Shown piece by piece: positions 21,089 to 32,289 of a stretch of 64,000 nt of DNA (positions are counted from its first letter, which is position 1; each line of letters begins with the position of its first letter). A program made the position numbers and the translations under genes. Source of the stretch: Ariolimax columbianus (Eukaryota; Mollusca; Gastropoda; Stylommatophora; Arionidae). The stretch covers positions 52,454,105-52,518,104 of the forward strand of contig JAVGWX010000002.1 in NCBI GenBank assembly GCA_036924085.1, read 5' to 3'. The notes beneath the pieces are model-generated. The model had not been told where the DNA came from, searched no databases, and saw only the letters and a list, made by a program, of their open reading frames with translations.

Positions 21089-21317
21089 CTACAAGCTGAT
21101 TAAAGAGAGGTCCAGGTTAGATATTAGGAAATATTTTTTTAGTCAGAGAGTGGTGTCTGCTTGGAATGCATTGCCAGGGGAGGTAGTGGAGGCAGGGACA
21201 GTTAATGCATTTAAGAATAAACTGGATGCGCATAGATTTTAGAGCAAGGTGATGTAAATGTAACTGGTTGTATACAGACTCTGCAGGGTCTTCTAAACCA
21301 GTATAAAGATGTTAAGT

Positions 21318-21481
21318 GTTAAGGTCTTTGCTGATGGATCTGGGGGTTGTCATTTAGCACAACTAAGCACGAGTATACATCCATGCTTTTAAAAGGTTCT
21401 CCCGCGCAGTCACAGTGGCGCTGGAGACGTCTTTGCTGATGGATCTGGGGGGTTGTCATTTAGCACAACTAAGCACGAGTA
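21318..21481. repeat. Dimeric tandem array, right part
   Basis: The same unit as 17579-18056 resumes with AGGTCTTTGCTGATGGATCT, runs through 1.5 units and stops at AGCACGAGTA. The CR1 element therefore entered an existing array. Confidence 0.92.
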
Positions 21482-21831
21482 GCTTCGAACAACACGTCAG
21501 GACGTAGATACTAATGTCGCTTGTTATACAGCATCTGTACTTAGTCGACGTGGATATTCTTCCACATTTCCGTAAAGCTCGGACAATCTTGTCTCTCCAT
21601 TAGACCTATCCACTGCAGCTCTCTATATTTCAACATAGGTTCGTACTTTAATGTGAAGGTGAGTCTTGGTCCCTCTTTTCCCCTGGATCTTGCACTCTAT
21701 AATGGTTTTTATAAATACATGTCGGTCTATCAAACAGTACATATCCTCAATTATGAGATCTAAATTAATGAAAAAATATATTTTAAACTATTGTAAAATT
21801 CAGGCTATGCCAAATATTGTAGGTTATTTTT

Positions 21832-22195
21832 TTTTCTTCTTCTTCTTCTTCTTTTTCTTCTTTTTCTTCTTCTTCTTTTTCTTCTTCTTCTTCTTCTTCT
21901 TCTTCTTCTTCTTCTTCTTCGTCTTCTTCTTCTGCGTTCGTTCTGAAAAGAACGTTGTGACGGGTCACAGTTTACAATGAGGCTACAATAATTGCGGTTT
22001 TCAGACCGGCACGTCCGGCTTCATCGCCTTTTAGTTGTGTGTGGGTGCTGGGTTTGCCGTTCCCTGGCAATTCTGATTTAACCAGACTACACTAGTGATG
22101 CCTGTTTCCAGGGCTGTCGCTTAAAGGCGAGTTTAGGCCAGCTGTAGTTTGCTGATTATGATCGTCAAGAGTAACGAACTGCGCAGGAGTAGCTT
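21832..22195 (-). repeat. (TTC)n tail and diverged SINE-A-like copy
   Basis: About 95 bp of TTC/TTTTTC repeats adjoin TCTGCGTTCGTTCT, the reverse complement of the SINE-A end AGAACGAACGCAGA, with further family blocks (CAGTTTACAATG; CCTGTTTCCAGGGCTGTCGC). On the minus strand this is a SINE-A copy ending in a GAA tail. Confidence 0.65.
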
Positions 22196-22313
22196 TGAAC
22201 AACAACAACAACCACAACAACCACAACAATAACAACAACCCCAACAACAATAACCACAACAACCACAACAACAACCACAACAACAACCACAACAACAACC
22301 ACAACAACAACCC

Positions 22314-22344
<31 letters not shown>

Positions 22345-23675
22345 CACAACAACAACAACCCCAACAACAACAACCACAACAACAACCACAACAACAATCA
22401 CAACAACAACCACAACAACCACAACAAAAACAACCACAACAACCACAACAACAACCACAACAACAACCACAACAACAACCACAACAACAACCCCAACAAC
22501 AACCACAACAACCACAACAAAAACAACCACAACAACCACAACAACAACCACAACAACAACCACTACAACAGCCTCAACAACAACCACAACAACAACCATA
22601 ACAACAACAACCACAACAAAAAGCACAACAACCACAACAACAACCACAACAACAACCACAACAACAACCACAACAACAACAACCACAACAATAACTACAA
22701 CAACAACCACAACAACCACAACAACAACAACAACAACATCCATAACCACAACAACAACCACACCAACAACCACAAAAACAACAACCACAACAACAACCAC
22801 AACAACAAGCACAACAGCCACAACAACTACCAGAACAACAACCACAACAACAACCTCAACAACAACCACAACAACAACCACCACAACAACCACAACAACA
22901 ACAATCACAACAGCCCCAACAACAACCACAACAACAACCACAACAACCACAACAATAACCACAACAACAAGCACAACAACAACCACAACAACAACAGCCA
23001 CAACAACAACCACAACAACAACCTCAACAACAACCACAACAACAAACACAACAACAAACACAACAACAACAACCACAACAGCCACATCAACAACCACAAC
23101 AACCACAACAACAGCCACAACAACAACCCCAACAACAAAAACCACAACAATAACCACAAGAACAACTACAACAACAACAACAACAACCACAACAACAACC
23201 ACAACAACAACCACAACAACAACCACAACAACAACCACAACAACAACAACCACAACAACAACAACCACAACAACAACAACCACAACAACAACAACCACAA
23301 CAACAACAACCACAACAACAACCCCAACAACAACAACCACAACAACAACAACCACAACAACAACCACAATAACAACCACAACAACAACAACCACAACAAC
23401 AACAACCACAACAATAACCACAATAACAACCACAACAACAACAACCACAACAACAACCACAACAACAACCCCAACAACAACAACCACAACAACAACCACA
23501 ACAATAACCACAACAACAACAACCACAACAATAACCACAATAACAACCACAACAACAACAACCACAACAACAACCACAACAACAACCCCAACAACAACCA
23601 CAACAACAACAGCCACAACAACAACCACAACAATAACCACAACAACAACCACAACAACAACCACAACAACAGCTT
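22195..23675. repeat. 1.5-kb CAA-rich minisatellite (9/12/15-bp units)
   Basis: Nearly all sequence is built from (CAA)2-4 followed by CCA, so units are 9, 12 or 15 bp and triplet phase is kept throughout. Rare changes give CCC, TCA, GCA, AAA and TAA. The plus strand shows a 534-codon Asn/His-rich frame and the minus strand a 508-codon Val-rich frame. Both result from phase-preserving repeats, not from a gene: no start context, domain or splice signal supports either. Confidence 0.95.
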
Positions 23676-24079
23676 TTTGGGATCCCAGCAAAATAAAGCT
23701 ACGAAATCTGTTATTCCTGTACTATATGGGGATCACAATGATTCGAATATGTACAAATGGAGCTATCAAACAAATCGACCTAGTCTGTATAGTGTGTAGG
23801 GACGGCAATCACAAGTGGCCTTTATTTCTTATCCCTACAAATCTTCTCGGTGAACCTCAGAAATTGTAATAAACACGGCAGCGACAGTTTTTGACAGAAA
23901 ACTGTGGTGTAGGTATGTAAAAACTGTAGGGGTCAAACAAATCAACTCGAATTACCATTCGATGAACGCTAACTTGGATACGTACAACTGTAGAGACAAA
24001 TAAATCGACTCGACATAACATATACTCCTTAGACACCAGTGTGGCACCCGGATTAAAGAAAATATTTATGTTTCTGTTT
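23676..24079. other. No recognised gene
   Basis: Unique-looking sequence between the CAA minisatellite and an RNase H remnant. GTCAAACAAATCAACTCG and ACAAATAAATCGACTCG at 23932 and 23996 suggest a short imperfect duplication. Confidence 0.4.
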
Positions 24080-24720
24080 CTAAGAATCGACGTCACTGCA
24101 CTCCGGGCATACCCATAGGTGCTCAGTCTCTCTCATCAAATGGCGTAAGGTATGGATGCTGATGGTCCCTGTAGCTCGCTGGTTGTACACGCTCCTGCAC
24201 CGCTCTCTCATGCGCCCTACTCCGCTCGAACCTCGTTTAATGTCGAAACTTTGCAGTCTGTGGATTGCTGCTTCATCTATTGCGGTGTCCTCATCCAGCA
24301 GGCAGTCATTGATTGATTTTAAAATGTCACTTCTGTCCATCCCCAATGTGCCTATGATGGGAGCCCGTGAAGCCAAGATGTCAGCTCTTTCATTGCCCTG
24401 AACCACGGCATGAGCAGGACAGTAGATCCAGGTCAACGCCTGGAGATTCGAGGCCTCAACAGCAGCTATTCACTCGTACCTAAGCCATCCCTTCTGTACG
24501 GCTTGCGCGTTTACACGATGATTGCGTTTGTTATAGAAGTCTCAGATATCCATTTCAGTGCTGATGTCACTGCTTCCGTCTCCATTGTCATACTGGAGGT
24601 TGTTGACGTGTATGCCCTACTGCGCTCAGCCATGATCTCTCCTCAAACTCTAGCCGAGAAACCCCAGCCTGATGTCCCACTGCGCACGACTGATCCGTCG
24701 GAGTATATGACAGCGTCACT
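24080..24720 (-). pseudogene. Retroelement RNase H domain remnant
   Basis: Minus-strand translation gives VIYSDGSVVRSGTSGWGFSA (first catalytic Asp), AVTSALKWISE with a preceding METEAV Glu position, LTWIYCPAHAVVQGNERADI (the SHxGxxGNExAD block at 24436-24372), then a C-terminal RHLMRETEHLWVCPEC segment. Frame breaks near 24640 and 24510 show decay. It differs from the RNase H of the I/Nimb-like copies, so it comes from another retroelement. Confidence 0.75.
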
Positions 24721-24739
24721 CTCCTGGGTGTTCTCAGTT

Positions 24740-25140
24740 ATCAGCTGTTAAAGAAAATAAGAACACTGTAACCACCCAAGCATGTCGTAGCTGAAGGGAG
24801 CTGTATTTTCTTTAACATTAAGAAAACTAAGCTAATGCCCACTGACAAAACAAGACTGCAACCCCAGATTACACATGCTGCTTTCAATTTCTTATCCATG
24901 TTCACATATTTGTGGTATGGATGCATCTGATTATGGAATTAACGTTTGTGTGGTTAATTGTCTGTAACAATAAATGTAAAATATTATTAATAATAAAAAG
25001 ACGGACTTCTTATATATTTCTTCCCTTATAAATCGTATAGATGTCTATGTAAATAACTCCTTAAAGGAAGCATGCACCAAATTACTACATATGCTTTTAC
25101 AACAGTGGTTTCTAGATCAAAGTATTTTGTGATGTTGTGC
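24740..25140. other. No gene; copy of the GCATGTCGTA core repeat
   Basis: AACACTGTAACCACCCAAGC followed by ATGTCGTAGCTGAAGG at 24761-24796 resembles the repeat core seen at 41295-41335. The short minus-strand frame at 24741-24926 has one hydrophobic stretch but no recognisable family. Confidence 0.4.
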
Positions 25141-25144
25141 TAAC

Positions 25145-25345
25145 CGCCCTTCGATACGAACGCGAAACGTAGACAGTCTATAGCAGACATGTCAGGAAAC
25201 TCATTCACTTCCATATGAGCTACCTCCACAGATTGCTCGAGATCATTTGGCTAACGTGCTCAAGTCCCTAGCAAGTCTCAGTCTCTAAAGCATTCTTACG
25301 CTGTTGCAGAGAGCTCAGATCAAATGGATTGGGCGAGTTGTTCGC
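25145..25345 (+). mobile_element. LINE C-terminal fragment
   Basis: LRYERET, TVYSRHVRKLIHFHMSYLHR and QIKWIGRVVRIPEKQ match the block YGCETWTVYxRHxxxLxxFHxRCLR...W.GHVVRM of the LINE type at 43065-43672 (minus). Highly decayed. Confidence 0.55.
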
Positions 25346-25894
25346 ATTCCCGAAAAGCAATTTTTTTAAATTTGGGATTAACATGGTGAGGCTACCAGCC
25401 ACACGCGCAATTATCTTTAGTTGGCAATAGAGCAATTAATGGAAGTGCAATGAGCGTATTTATTCCTGCCACCTACATGGGCATGTGTGACCTTACCACT
25501 TTACAAAATACACGCATTAGACACCTAAATCTTACTAGGTTTCTTCTGAACAAACGCCTTTGTCTGTCAAATTTAAACCATAAGATACATTCAACAAAAC
25601 GTACTCTAAACAACAGTACTACAGAAATGAAGAATGTTTGTCCAGTCTGGATTGTATTTACTCAACAAATGCGTTATTTATTGCTATCACGCTGTACTGT
25701 GTCCCGCTAGACTGCGAGGGAATGCTTAACCTCTTAAACTTGAGAATATGTTCACAATATCTAAAGCCATTCTCTGACACACTCAATAAAGTAGTTGAAG
25801 CATGTCTACCACATGCTCCTTGTGGTATAATGAACCTTACTTTTGTTATGTATCCTTCAACTCACTCATTGACATAATGGCATATGAAAAGCTA

Positions 25895-26125
25895 TCAACA
25901 TTTTGTTCTAATCAGGCACAGACGTCTTGTTTGTTCAAGTTCCACAATGTTCCGCCTATTATGGAAGCGCAGAAGATAGATATACTCGTCGACATTCTTT
26001 AATCTCACCCCGTCATGGAAGACTGAATCACAATTGTCCAAACGATTGCGCAATACTTTGGTTTTCGAGACATTCATCTCCAGTCCCGCTTTCCTTCTCT
26101 CACGAGGTAGCTGTATCATCTGGCC
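25895..26125 (-). mobile_element. RTE-like LINE RT fragment
   Basis: Minus-strand LPRERRKAGLEMNVSKTKVL and GVRLKNVDEYIYLLRFHN correspond to the region after the FADD motif (GLxINxxKTKxM ... VxxYxYLG). Only about 75 residues are recognisable. Confidence 0.65.
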
Positions 26126-26189
26126 CGGAACAGAACATACCTATTGTTGTAATGGGGCTAATATTTACATGGATGCTTTGATATTGTTT

Positions 26190-26745
26190 ATTTGGATTAA
26201 ACATTGATCAATACTCGCGACACAAATGAAAAGGAATAGCAATCACCAGATGGAATGATTAAGAGATGTGTACCAAGTAGCAAAGGACATATATTGATAA
26301 TAGCACATGGTGGTAGCAGACATTAGGGACTGGTGAATAAGGCTGTAGTCGTTTCTAGTTCGAAGTCGACAGACAATCGGGACTACCACACAGAGATGTA
26401 TGGCCATATACTTAGAGAGTGGATTGAGACAAATGTTCTTCCTTCCTTGGGTAGTTATGTGTAATGGACATCATACCACAAGAAGACACAGCCATTATAT
26501 CATCGAGTACACACAACAAATGAAATAAAGTTATTACTCAAGAAGGAACACATGTCATTTAACAAAAGGTATATAAAACATGAATTGTTTTCCCTTGTAA
26601 AGCAGACAAAACAGACAAAGATATTTCATATAGTTGATAAATCCTTTCACCACCGGCAACCAAACAAATCGAAAACGAATGTGACCTCCTGTTTATTTCA
26701 ATCAACATATTAATTAACGATTAAGTGACTTGCTATTTGTTAATA
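26190..26745. other. No recognised gene or repeat
   Basis: AT-rich sequence without coding potential or similarity to the families named here. Confidence 0.45.
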
Positions 26746-26749
26746 TACA

Positions 26750-27005
26750 ATAAAATAATAAAATGCATTAATATGCGGCAATGTGCAGTAAAGCACGTCG
26801 GTGTGTATTAATGAGCGTTAAAGTGCATTTAGGGGGAGGGGTTAAAGATCGCTAAAGTCCCTTAAAGTATTAATATGCATATATCGGCTCTAATGTGGTT
26901 TAGTATGCGTTAATATGAGTTAAAGTGTGTTAACGTGCGTTAAAACATTTCAATGCGTTCGGAAGCGTTAAAATGCATTCATATGCGTTAAATTGCCTTA
27001 CTGCG
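26750..27005. repeat. Degenerate GCGTTAA-type tandem repeat
   Basis: Loose 10-12-bp periodicity of GCGTTAAAGTGC/GCGTTAATATGC variants with a GGGGGAGGGG interruption near 26831. It abuts the 5' end of a truncated CR1 copy. Confidence 0.7.
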
Positions 27006-27024
27006 TGTTATGTATCCTAATGTG

Positions 27025-27806
27025 CGTATGAAATTGCTGTATGAAATTAGAGACCAACTAGTAAAACCATTGGCTATATTATGTTCTAAATCACTTACAA
27101 ACGGGATTGTTCCACGGGATTGGAAAGATGCAGGAGTAATCCACTTATTCAAAAAAAGACAAAAAAATCAGATCCAGCGTATTATAGACCATTGAGTTTA
27201 ACGGGCATAGTCTGTAAATTGTTAGAGTCAATAATCAAAGAAAACATTGTAATGCATTTAGACAAATTTAATCTAATTAGAAATAGTCAGCATGGGTTTA
27301 CTAGAGGGAGATCATGGTTAACAAATCTATTAGAATTCATGGAGGAGGTTACCAAAATGATAAATAAAGGGGAGCCAGTGGACGTTATTCTTCTAGATTC
27401 TGTAAAGGCCTTTGATAGAGTACCTCATCAAAGATTATTTCGAAAGTTAAAATCACATAGAATAGGTGGGGCAGTTGCCAAATAGATTGAACATTGGTTA
27501 ACGAGAAGAAGGCAGATGGTAGGCATAAATAAGGAGTACTCTGAGTGATGTGAAGTGAAAAGCGATGTACCACAGGGCTCGGTTTTCGGACCAATTTTGT
27601 TCTTGATATATATAAATGATTTAGACATTGATATGGGATCAAAGATTGCAAAATTTGCTGATGTCACAAAACTATGCAGTAGTGTCTCATCTAAAGCAGA
27701 AGTGGATATATTGAGGTCGGATTAAGATACAATTCGAGAATGGTCTGTAAGCTTGCAAATGGAGTTTAATGTAGATAAATGTTCAGTCATCCACGTGGGT
27801 AGATCC
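27025..27806 (+). mobile_element. CR1-like LINE fragment (RT core)
   Basis: It aligns with 19830-20600 of the longer CR1: [61 protein letters not shown] and [16 protein letters not shown]. The catalytic aspartate region reads FADVTK, a D-to-V change in FADD. Stops at 27483 and 27723. It ends at GGGTAGATCC where the GAA tail of a minus-strand LINE begins, so the CR1 was probably cut by that insertion. Confidence 0.9.
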
Positions 27807-28145
27807 TTCTTCTTCTTCTTCTTCTTCTTCTTCTTCTTCTTCTTCTTCTTCTTCTTCTTCCTCGTACGCTGTCAGACGTCAACCTGTATTTTTTTCGAAA
27901 AAAGCAGCGGTCATCCTCAGGCTGTTGACACTGCCATAGAGCTTGTCTAGTGTTGACACTGGTGATGGCCACATGTGCTTTCTCTGGTCCTCGTATTTTG
28001 GGCAGTTTTGCAGCAGATGTTCAGCGGTCATTTTTCCGGTACCATTTTTCGTCATTGCCACATATCTTCCGTTTATTGAATAGGTGGTACCTCAGTCTGC
28101 TGTGGCCTGTGCGGGGTCTCAAGACCACGACCTGCTCTCTTCTGT

Positions 28146-29491
28146 TCAATTGGTAATAAGCATCATTTTTTGTGTGTAGCCAGTATGTTCTGTTTCCCAT
28201 TTGGCCATGAATCTGGCTCTAATAAGCCTTTTGGACTCTTCGTATGTCACACTAGGATCTGGTTGTGGTAGTCTTGCACCTTCTTTTGCCCGTCTGTCTG
28301 CCTCCTCGTTGCCTTGAATGTTACAATGGGATGGAACCCACTGTACCACTACTCTTTTTGGTGCGGTCTGCTGGCATAGTTGACAGAGTACTGCTCTTAA
28401 ATCATTAATTTCAGTATTTTTCTGGCTTTTTAGTGCTGTGACTACGGCCAGGGCATCTGTAAACAGGACTATCTGGCTTTCATTTCTTTTGCCTGTCAGC
28501 ATTGGTTCTGCTGCAGCCCTCAGTGCCTCTGCCTCCGCTCTGAAATTGCGTGAGTATTGTCCAGTTGCCACTGACAGTGTTATTTATCTACCATTTGGTA
28601 GGCTCAGGAATACCCTGCCCCTCCATTATGTGTTGTGTTTGTTACAGAACCGTCGGTGTATGCATGGGTCCAATCCATGCTTGGGTAGTTTTTCGTTATG
28701 TTCCTCAGGGTTTTGTCTCTTCTTTCTTTTTCAGTCTGGCTGTTCTTGCCTCCAATACCTGGTATATTTTCTACCACCACCGGAAATATTTGCTGATTCA
28801 AGGTAGGTTTGCGTACAGTAGGGATGGGCTTTGGTGTTGTTAATGTGTTCATAGAGTCTTCGCTCATCTTTGCTTTGGCTATTTCTGCAAAGTTTCTCCG
28901 CTTTAGTTTCCCATTTATAAATATATTTAGTCTCTGGTGCATTGGATGGTCTGTCAGTCTTCTGAGTTTCTCTGCTTGCTGCTGGGCTCTGCAGTCTCTT
29001 CTGTCGGTCATGGATTGCAGATTTGTAATCTTTTCCAGTTTTACAATTGACGTTGACTTCATACCTCCTGTTATAACTCTCATGGCTTGGTTTTGAAGTT
29101 TCCTAATTTTGTCAAAGTTCGCCTTTGCTGCTGTTGTCCATGCCGCAATGCCATACTCGAGAACTGGTCTCACTCTTTCAGTGTACAGTTTTTTTAGTAT
29201 ACTTTCGTCTTCTCCCCAGCTTGTGCCAGCAAGTTTCCTCATGATTTCCATTCTTTCTCTGGCTCTCATTCGGTTTCTCTCGATCTGACTTTTCCATGTT
29301 ATGCGCTGATCAGATGTGACTCCCAAGTAGTTTGGGTTATCGTTTGGCCGCAGATATTTGCCGTTAAGACTTATTTTGGTGTTCTGGGGTTTGTTTGAAA
29401 GCGAGAATATCGTACATGTTGTTTTTTTCTCATTTACTTTGACCAGCCATGAGTTTGCCCACTCCTCCAGCGATTTTAGGGCCTGCTGCAT
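28146..29491 (-). pseudogene. LINE RT thumb region and RNase H (copy 1)
   Basis: 29491-28604 gives MQQALKSLEEWANSWLVKVN, NPNYLGVTSDQRITWKSQIE, TERVRPVLEYGIAAWTTAAK and, at the RNase H start, DWTHAYTDGSVTNTTHNGGA. The frame then shifts at about 28600 and 28571-28146 continues FRAEAEALRAA (Glu), VLFTDALAVVTAL (Asp) and VVQWVPSHCNIQGNEEADRR (His/Asp). All RNase H catalytic residues are visible, so the domain died recently by frameshift. Confidence 0.85.
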
Positions 29492-29544
29492 CCGATTACT
29501 TGCTATGGTGAGATTCTTTTCAGAGGTCTACATAGCCAGATCGT

Positions 29545-30469
29545 CTGCAAACATGGAGCTGTGGACTCTTCTTGGTATATTCTCTGTGATGTTGTTTATA
29601 TACACCAGGAAAAGTGTGGGTGACAGGACTCCCCCTTAGGGTACTCCCTGCTCAAGTGTCACCTTTTTGCTCATCTGCCCTTCTACTTGAACTCTGGCTG
29701 TTATGTTTTCGAGCTAGTGGCTGATCCATCTGTACATTTTCCCACAAACTTCACTTCTTCGAAGCTTGACTTTAAGTGCCTATTTCCACACCTTGTCAAA
29801 TGCCTTCTCTAAATCCACCCAAACCGCTACTGTGTGTTTTTTCTCCTGGAAAGCATCCTCTATTTCCTGGGCTATGAGAGTGATCTAGTGCTCAGTGGAT
29901 CTGTGCTGTCTAAAGCCTGCTTGCTGTGGAATTAATATGTGTTTTTCTTCCAGATGCCACATCAGTCTGGTGTTTATCATACGCTCCATCAGTTTGCCTA
30001 CACAGTTCAGTTGACTGATAGGCCTGTATCCATTTGGATCTGCTCTACCTTTTTCTTTCTTTGGTACTGGTATAATTACAGCATCTTTCCATTCCTGCGG
30101 TACAATTCCCCTTTTCCAGCTTTGCTTCAGGACTGATAGTAACTTCCTCTTTGCTGTTTGGCCGAACACCATCAGCATTTCGTTTGTTACCCCATCTTTT
30201 CCGGGCGATTTCTTTTTCTTTAAAGTTCTCATGGCCTCTTCCATTTCATTCATTGTTAGTTTTGCCATCATGTGCTCCTCTTGTGCAATATTGATGTTGT
30301 CGTGACTCTTTTGTTCTTCACTAATGTCTGTATGCCTATCTGTAGGGACATCAGTGTGGTTTGCTCTGGCATAATGTTCTATAAAGGTGTTTGCTGCTTT
30401 TTTTCCAGTAAGCATGTTGTCGCCCTGCTTGATGGTAATTTGTTTATTTGATGGAATTTCGTCATTCAT
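29545..30469 (-). pseudogene. LINE reverse transcriptase, N-terminal half (copy 1)
   Basis: The frame 30469-29885 reads LKKKKSPGKDGVTNEMLM, PQEWKDAVIIPVPKKEKGRA, NGYRPISQLNCVGKLMERMI and IPQQAGFRQHRSTEH before a stop. Beyond it the WVDLEKAFDKVW, VPQGGVLSP-like and SMFADDLAM motifs are visible around 29820, 29630 and 29555 in interrupted frames. The FADD catalytic pair is intact. Confidence 0.82.
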
Positions 30470-30687
30470 GGCTCTGACTAACTTCCATAGTTTTTTCCCT
30501 TTTTTTAAAATAAATTGAGGCTTTCTGTTTTGTTTTTCCAGCTGTCACTTGTTATTTGGTTTAGTGTTTTTTTTTATTTTGCCGTGATGGCTTTGAGGGC
30601 AATATTTGCCTCCATAAATTGTTCTCCCTCTGCCATGTTCCTAGCATTTGAGACTTCGTCTTCCGCTTTCTGCAATTCATGATTCCA

Positions 30688-31686
30688 CTATGGCTTGTAG
30701 TTTTTCCTTGCCCCTCTTGGGATGGTTTCGGTGGCTGCTTGCATTATTGCTTTGCTTAGGCTTTCCACCATGGGTTTCATATTGTTATTCCGTGTGTTGA
30801 TGGTTTCACACAGCCCATCTGTCAGCAGTGCAAATCTGTCCCAGTCGGCTAGTTTATAGTTCGAACATGGGAGCGGTTTTATTTCTTGTGGGCCTACTTC
30901 CATAACAACTTCTAGCCTAATTGGCCTGTGGTCGCTACCTGCCAATTGCTTGAGCACCTGGCGGTCTATTTTGTGGTGAATATCTACCGTGGAAAAGGCC
31001 AAGTCTGGAGTAGAGGTGGTATGCCATGTTCTAGAATAGAAGCTAGAGCTGTCCTCCGGCCTATTGATAAGATAGAGATTTGTGTCTATCTTCCAGTCTG
31101 CCACTTCATCACCTCTGTTGTCTGTGTCCGAATATCCCCATCTCTCCGAGTGGCTGTTGAAGTCTCCAACTACTAGGCAGCTGGAGTCCTTTATTTCAAT
31201 ACTCGAGAGCGATAGGTCTCTGTTGGGTGGGCCATACAGGTTGAAAATGCGGATCTTCGTTTCTTGTGTCATTATGTCGACTCCTACAATTTCTCTTTGT
31301 CCGGTGTGATTGACAGCTACCGTGCTACTCGGTATGCAGTTACGTGTCAGTATCAGAACTCCTCCCTTGTGACCTTCTCTATCAAGACGGAAGGTCTGGT
31401 ATCCTCTGATTGAAAATTTGTGGTGGTTGTTGAGGTGCGTTTCTTGGATACATGCCACGTCAATCTTACCTTCATGCAGGTGATGTGTTAGGGAAAGCTT
31501 TTTGTTAATGACTCCCTCCACATTCCACTGTAGTATTCTGAGTGTCTTGGGTTTTTGGTCAATAGTTTTTGCCCCATCACCTTGTGCCTTGACTCCACAG
31601 CACATGGGTGTGTGACCACCAGTAGCATTGGGTGGGCCCCTTCGAGGCGTGAGGCCCGGCACTCTCGCTGCCTGGCGGGACTCCAC
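30688..31686 (-). CDS. LINE endonuclease domain (copy 1)
   Basis: 332 open codons with AP-endonuclease motifs: LRILQWNVEGVINKKL (Asn), DVACIQETHLNNHHKFSIRG (catalytic Glu), GGVLILTRN, VVGDFNSHSERWGYSD (Asp/Asn), TWHTTSTPDLAFSTV and LAGSDHRPIRLE (Asp-His). All catalytic positions are kept. The frame closes at a stop at 30688 after RGARKNYKP, where the plus-strand copy continues with YWNDELQKVEDEV, so the stop is a lesion. Confidence 0.88.
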   Translation of the reverse strand: MESRQAARVPGLTPRRGPPNATGGHTPMCCGVKAQGDGAKTIDQKPKTLRILQWNVEGVINKKLSLTHHLHEGKIDVACIQETHLNNHHKFSIRGYQTFRLDREGHKGGVLILTRNCIPSSTVAVNHTGQREIVGVDIMTQETKIRIFNLYGPPNRDLSLSSIEIKDSSCLVVGDFNSHSERWGYSDTDNRGDEVADWKIDTNLYLINRPEDSSSFYSRTWHTTSTPDLAFSTVDIHHKIDRQVLKQLAGSDHRPIRLEVVMEVGPQEIKPLPCSNYKLADWDRFALLTDGLCETINTRNNNMKPMVESLSKAIMQAATETIPRGARKNYKP

Positions 31687-32289
31687 AGGATGAGAGCCAC
31701 ACTTGTTTTCTGTAAGGTTGTACCGTCATCATACAGCAATATACGTTGCACTGTTTAGTTACGCCTGTGGCTCAGTGCATCCGATTTCAACAGGCGTTTC
31801 TGTAGGGATGCTTTCCTTAGCCTTTGGCTGTCCCCAGCCTATCTGCAAGGCAGCAGTTGTTTGTGGTCAGCGTTGTCTCTCTTAGGGAAGCTGTCTTGCA
31901 GGACTATCGAGTCTTCACCACTCGTGTCTGTAGGGTGTGGTGATGATATGATATGATATGATGGACTATGTACTAGTTTGTACTATCCCGGAAGAGAGGC
32001 AGTCCAGTGTGTCTGTGTCCCAGGATCGTCACGTCCTGCCAGAAACGTACCATATGCTCCCTTTATCTTCTCGGCTCCTCTGCAGTGATGGTACGCCTAG
32101 CATTCCCCGTCACCTGGGAGGTTGTCACAATAGGGCAGATGTGCAGTGTCCGCTAGCCTGCATCTCTTCTGCGTCCATTGGGATGACTGAAAACAGACAG
32201 AGGTAAAGAGCGAGGCAGGAGTGCATTTAACCAGGGGACAAGCCTGGTCATGGCACGGAGATGTTGTTCGCGTGGTGTGCGCACATATC

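Larger units (their letters stand above)
18057..21317 (+). mobile_element. CR1-like LINE, near-complete ORF2, inserted in tandem array
   Basis: The element contains the end of ORF1 (18080-18319), an endonuclease (18328-19578) and a reverse transcriptase (19718-21088). Its 3' end carries GTTGTATACAGACTCTGC and closes in GTTAAGTGTTAAG, matching the TTAAG tails of the other copies. On each side the flank is the same tandem repeat, broken between AGAGGT and AGGTCTTTGC, so at most 4 bp could be a target duplication; this is in line with CR1 behaviour. It is 5'-truncated in ORF1. Confidence 0.93.
27807..32289 (-). mobile_element. I/Nimb-like LINE with RNase H, long copy 1
   Basis: Read right to left on the minus strand: element-specific 5' sequence (32289-31752) containing an ATGAT pentamer run at 31945-31968; endonuclease (31686-30688); RT (30469 to about 29500); RT thumb region (29491-28604); RNase H (28571-28146); zinc-knuckle tail (28061-27879); (GAA)18 tail at 27807-27860. 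Frames are broken by a few stops and shifts. The piece is nearly collinear with the plus-strand copy at 57717-62025. Upstream it is fused to an rRNA mosaic (32290-33190). Confidence 0.92.

Noticed and set aside
22165..23799. 534-codon Asn/His-rich and 508-codon Val-rich ORFs
   Set aside because: Both arise from the same CAA/CCA minisatellite. Open frames on opposite strands through a phase-preserving repeat are expected without coding function.
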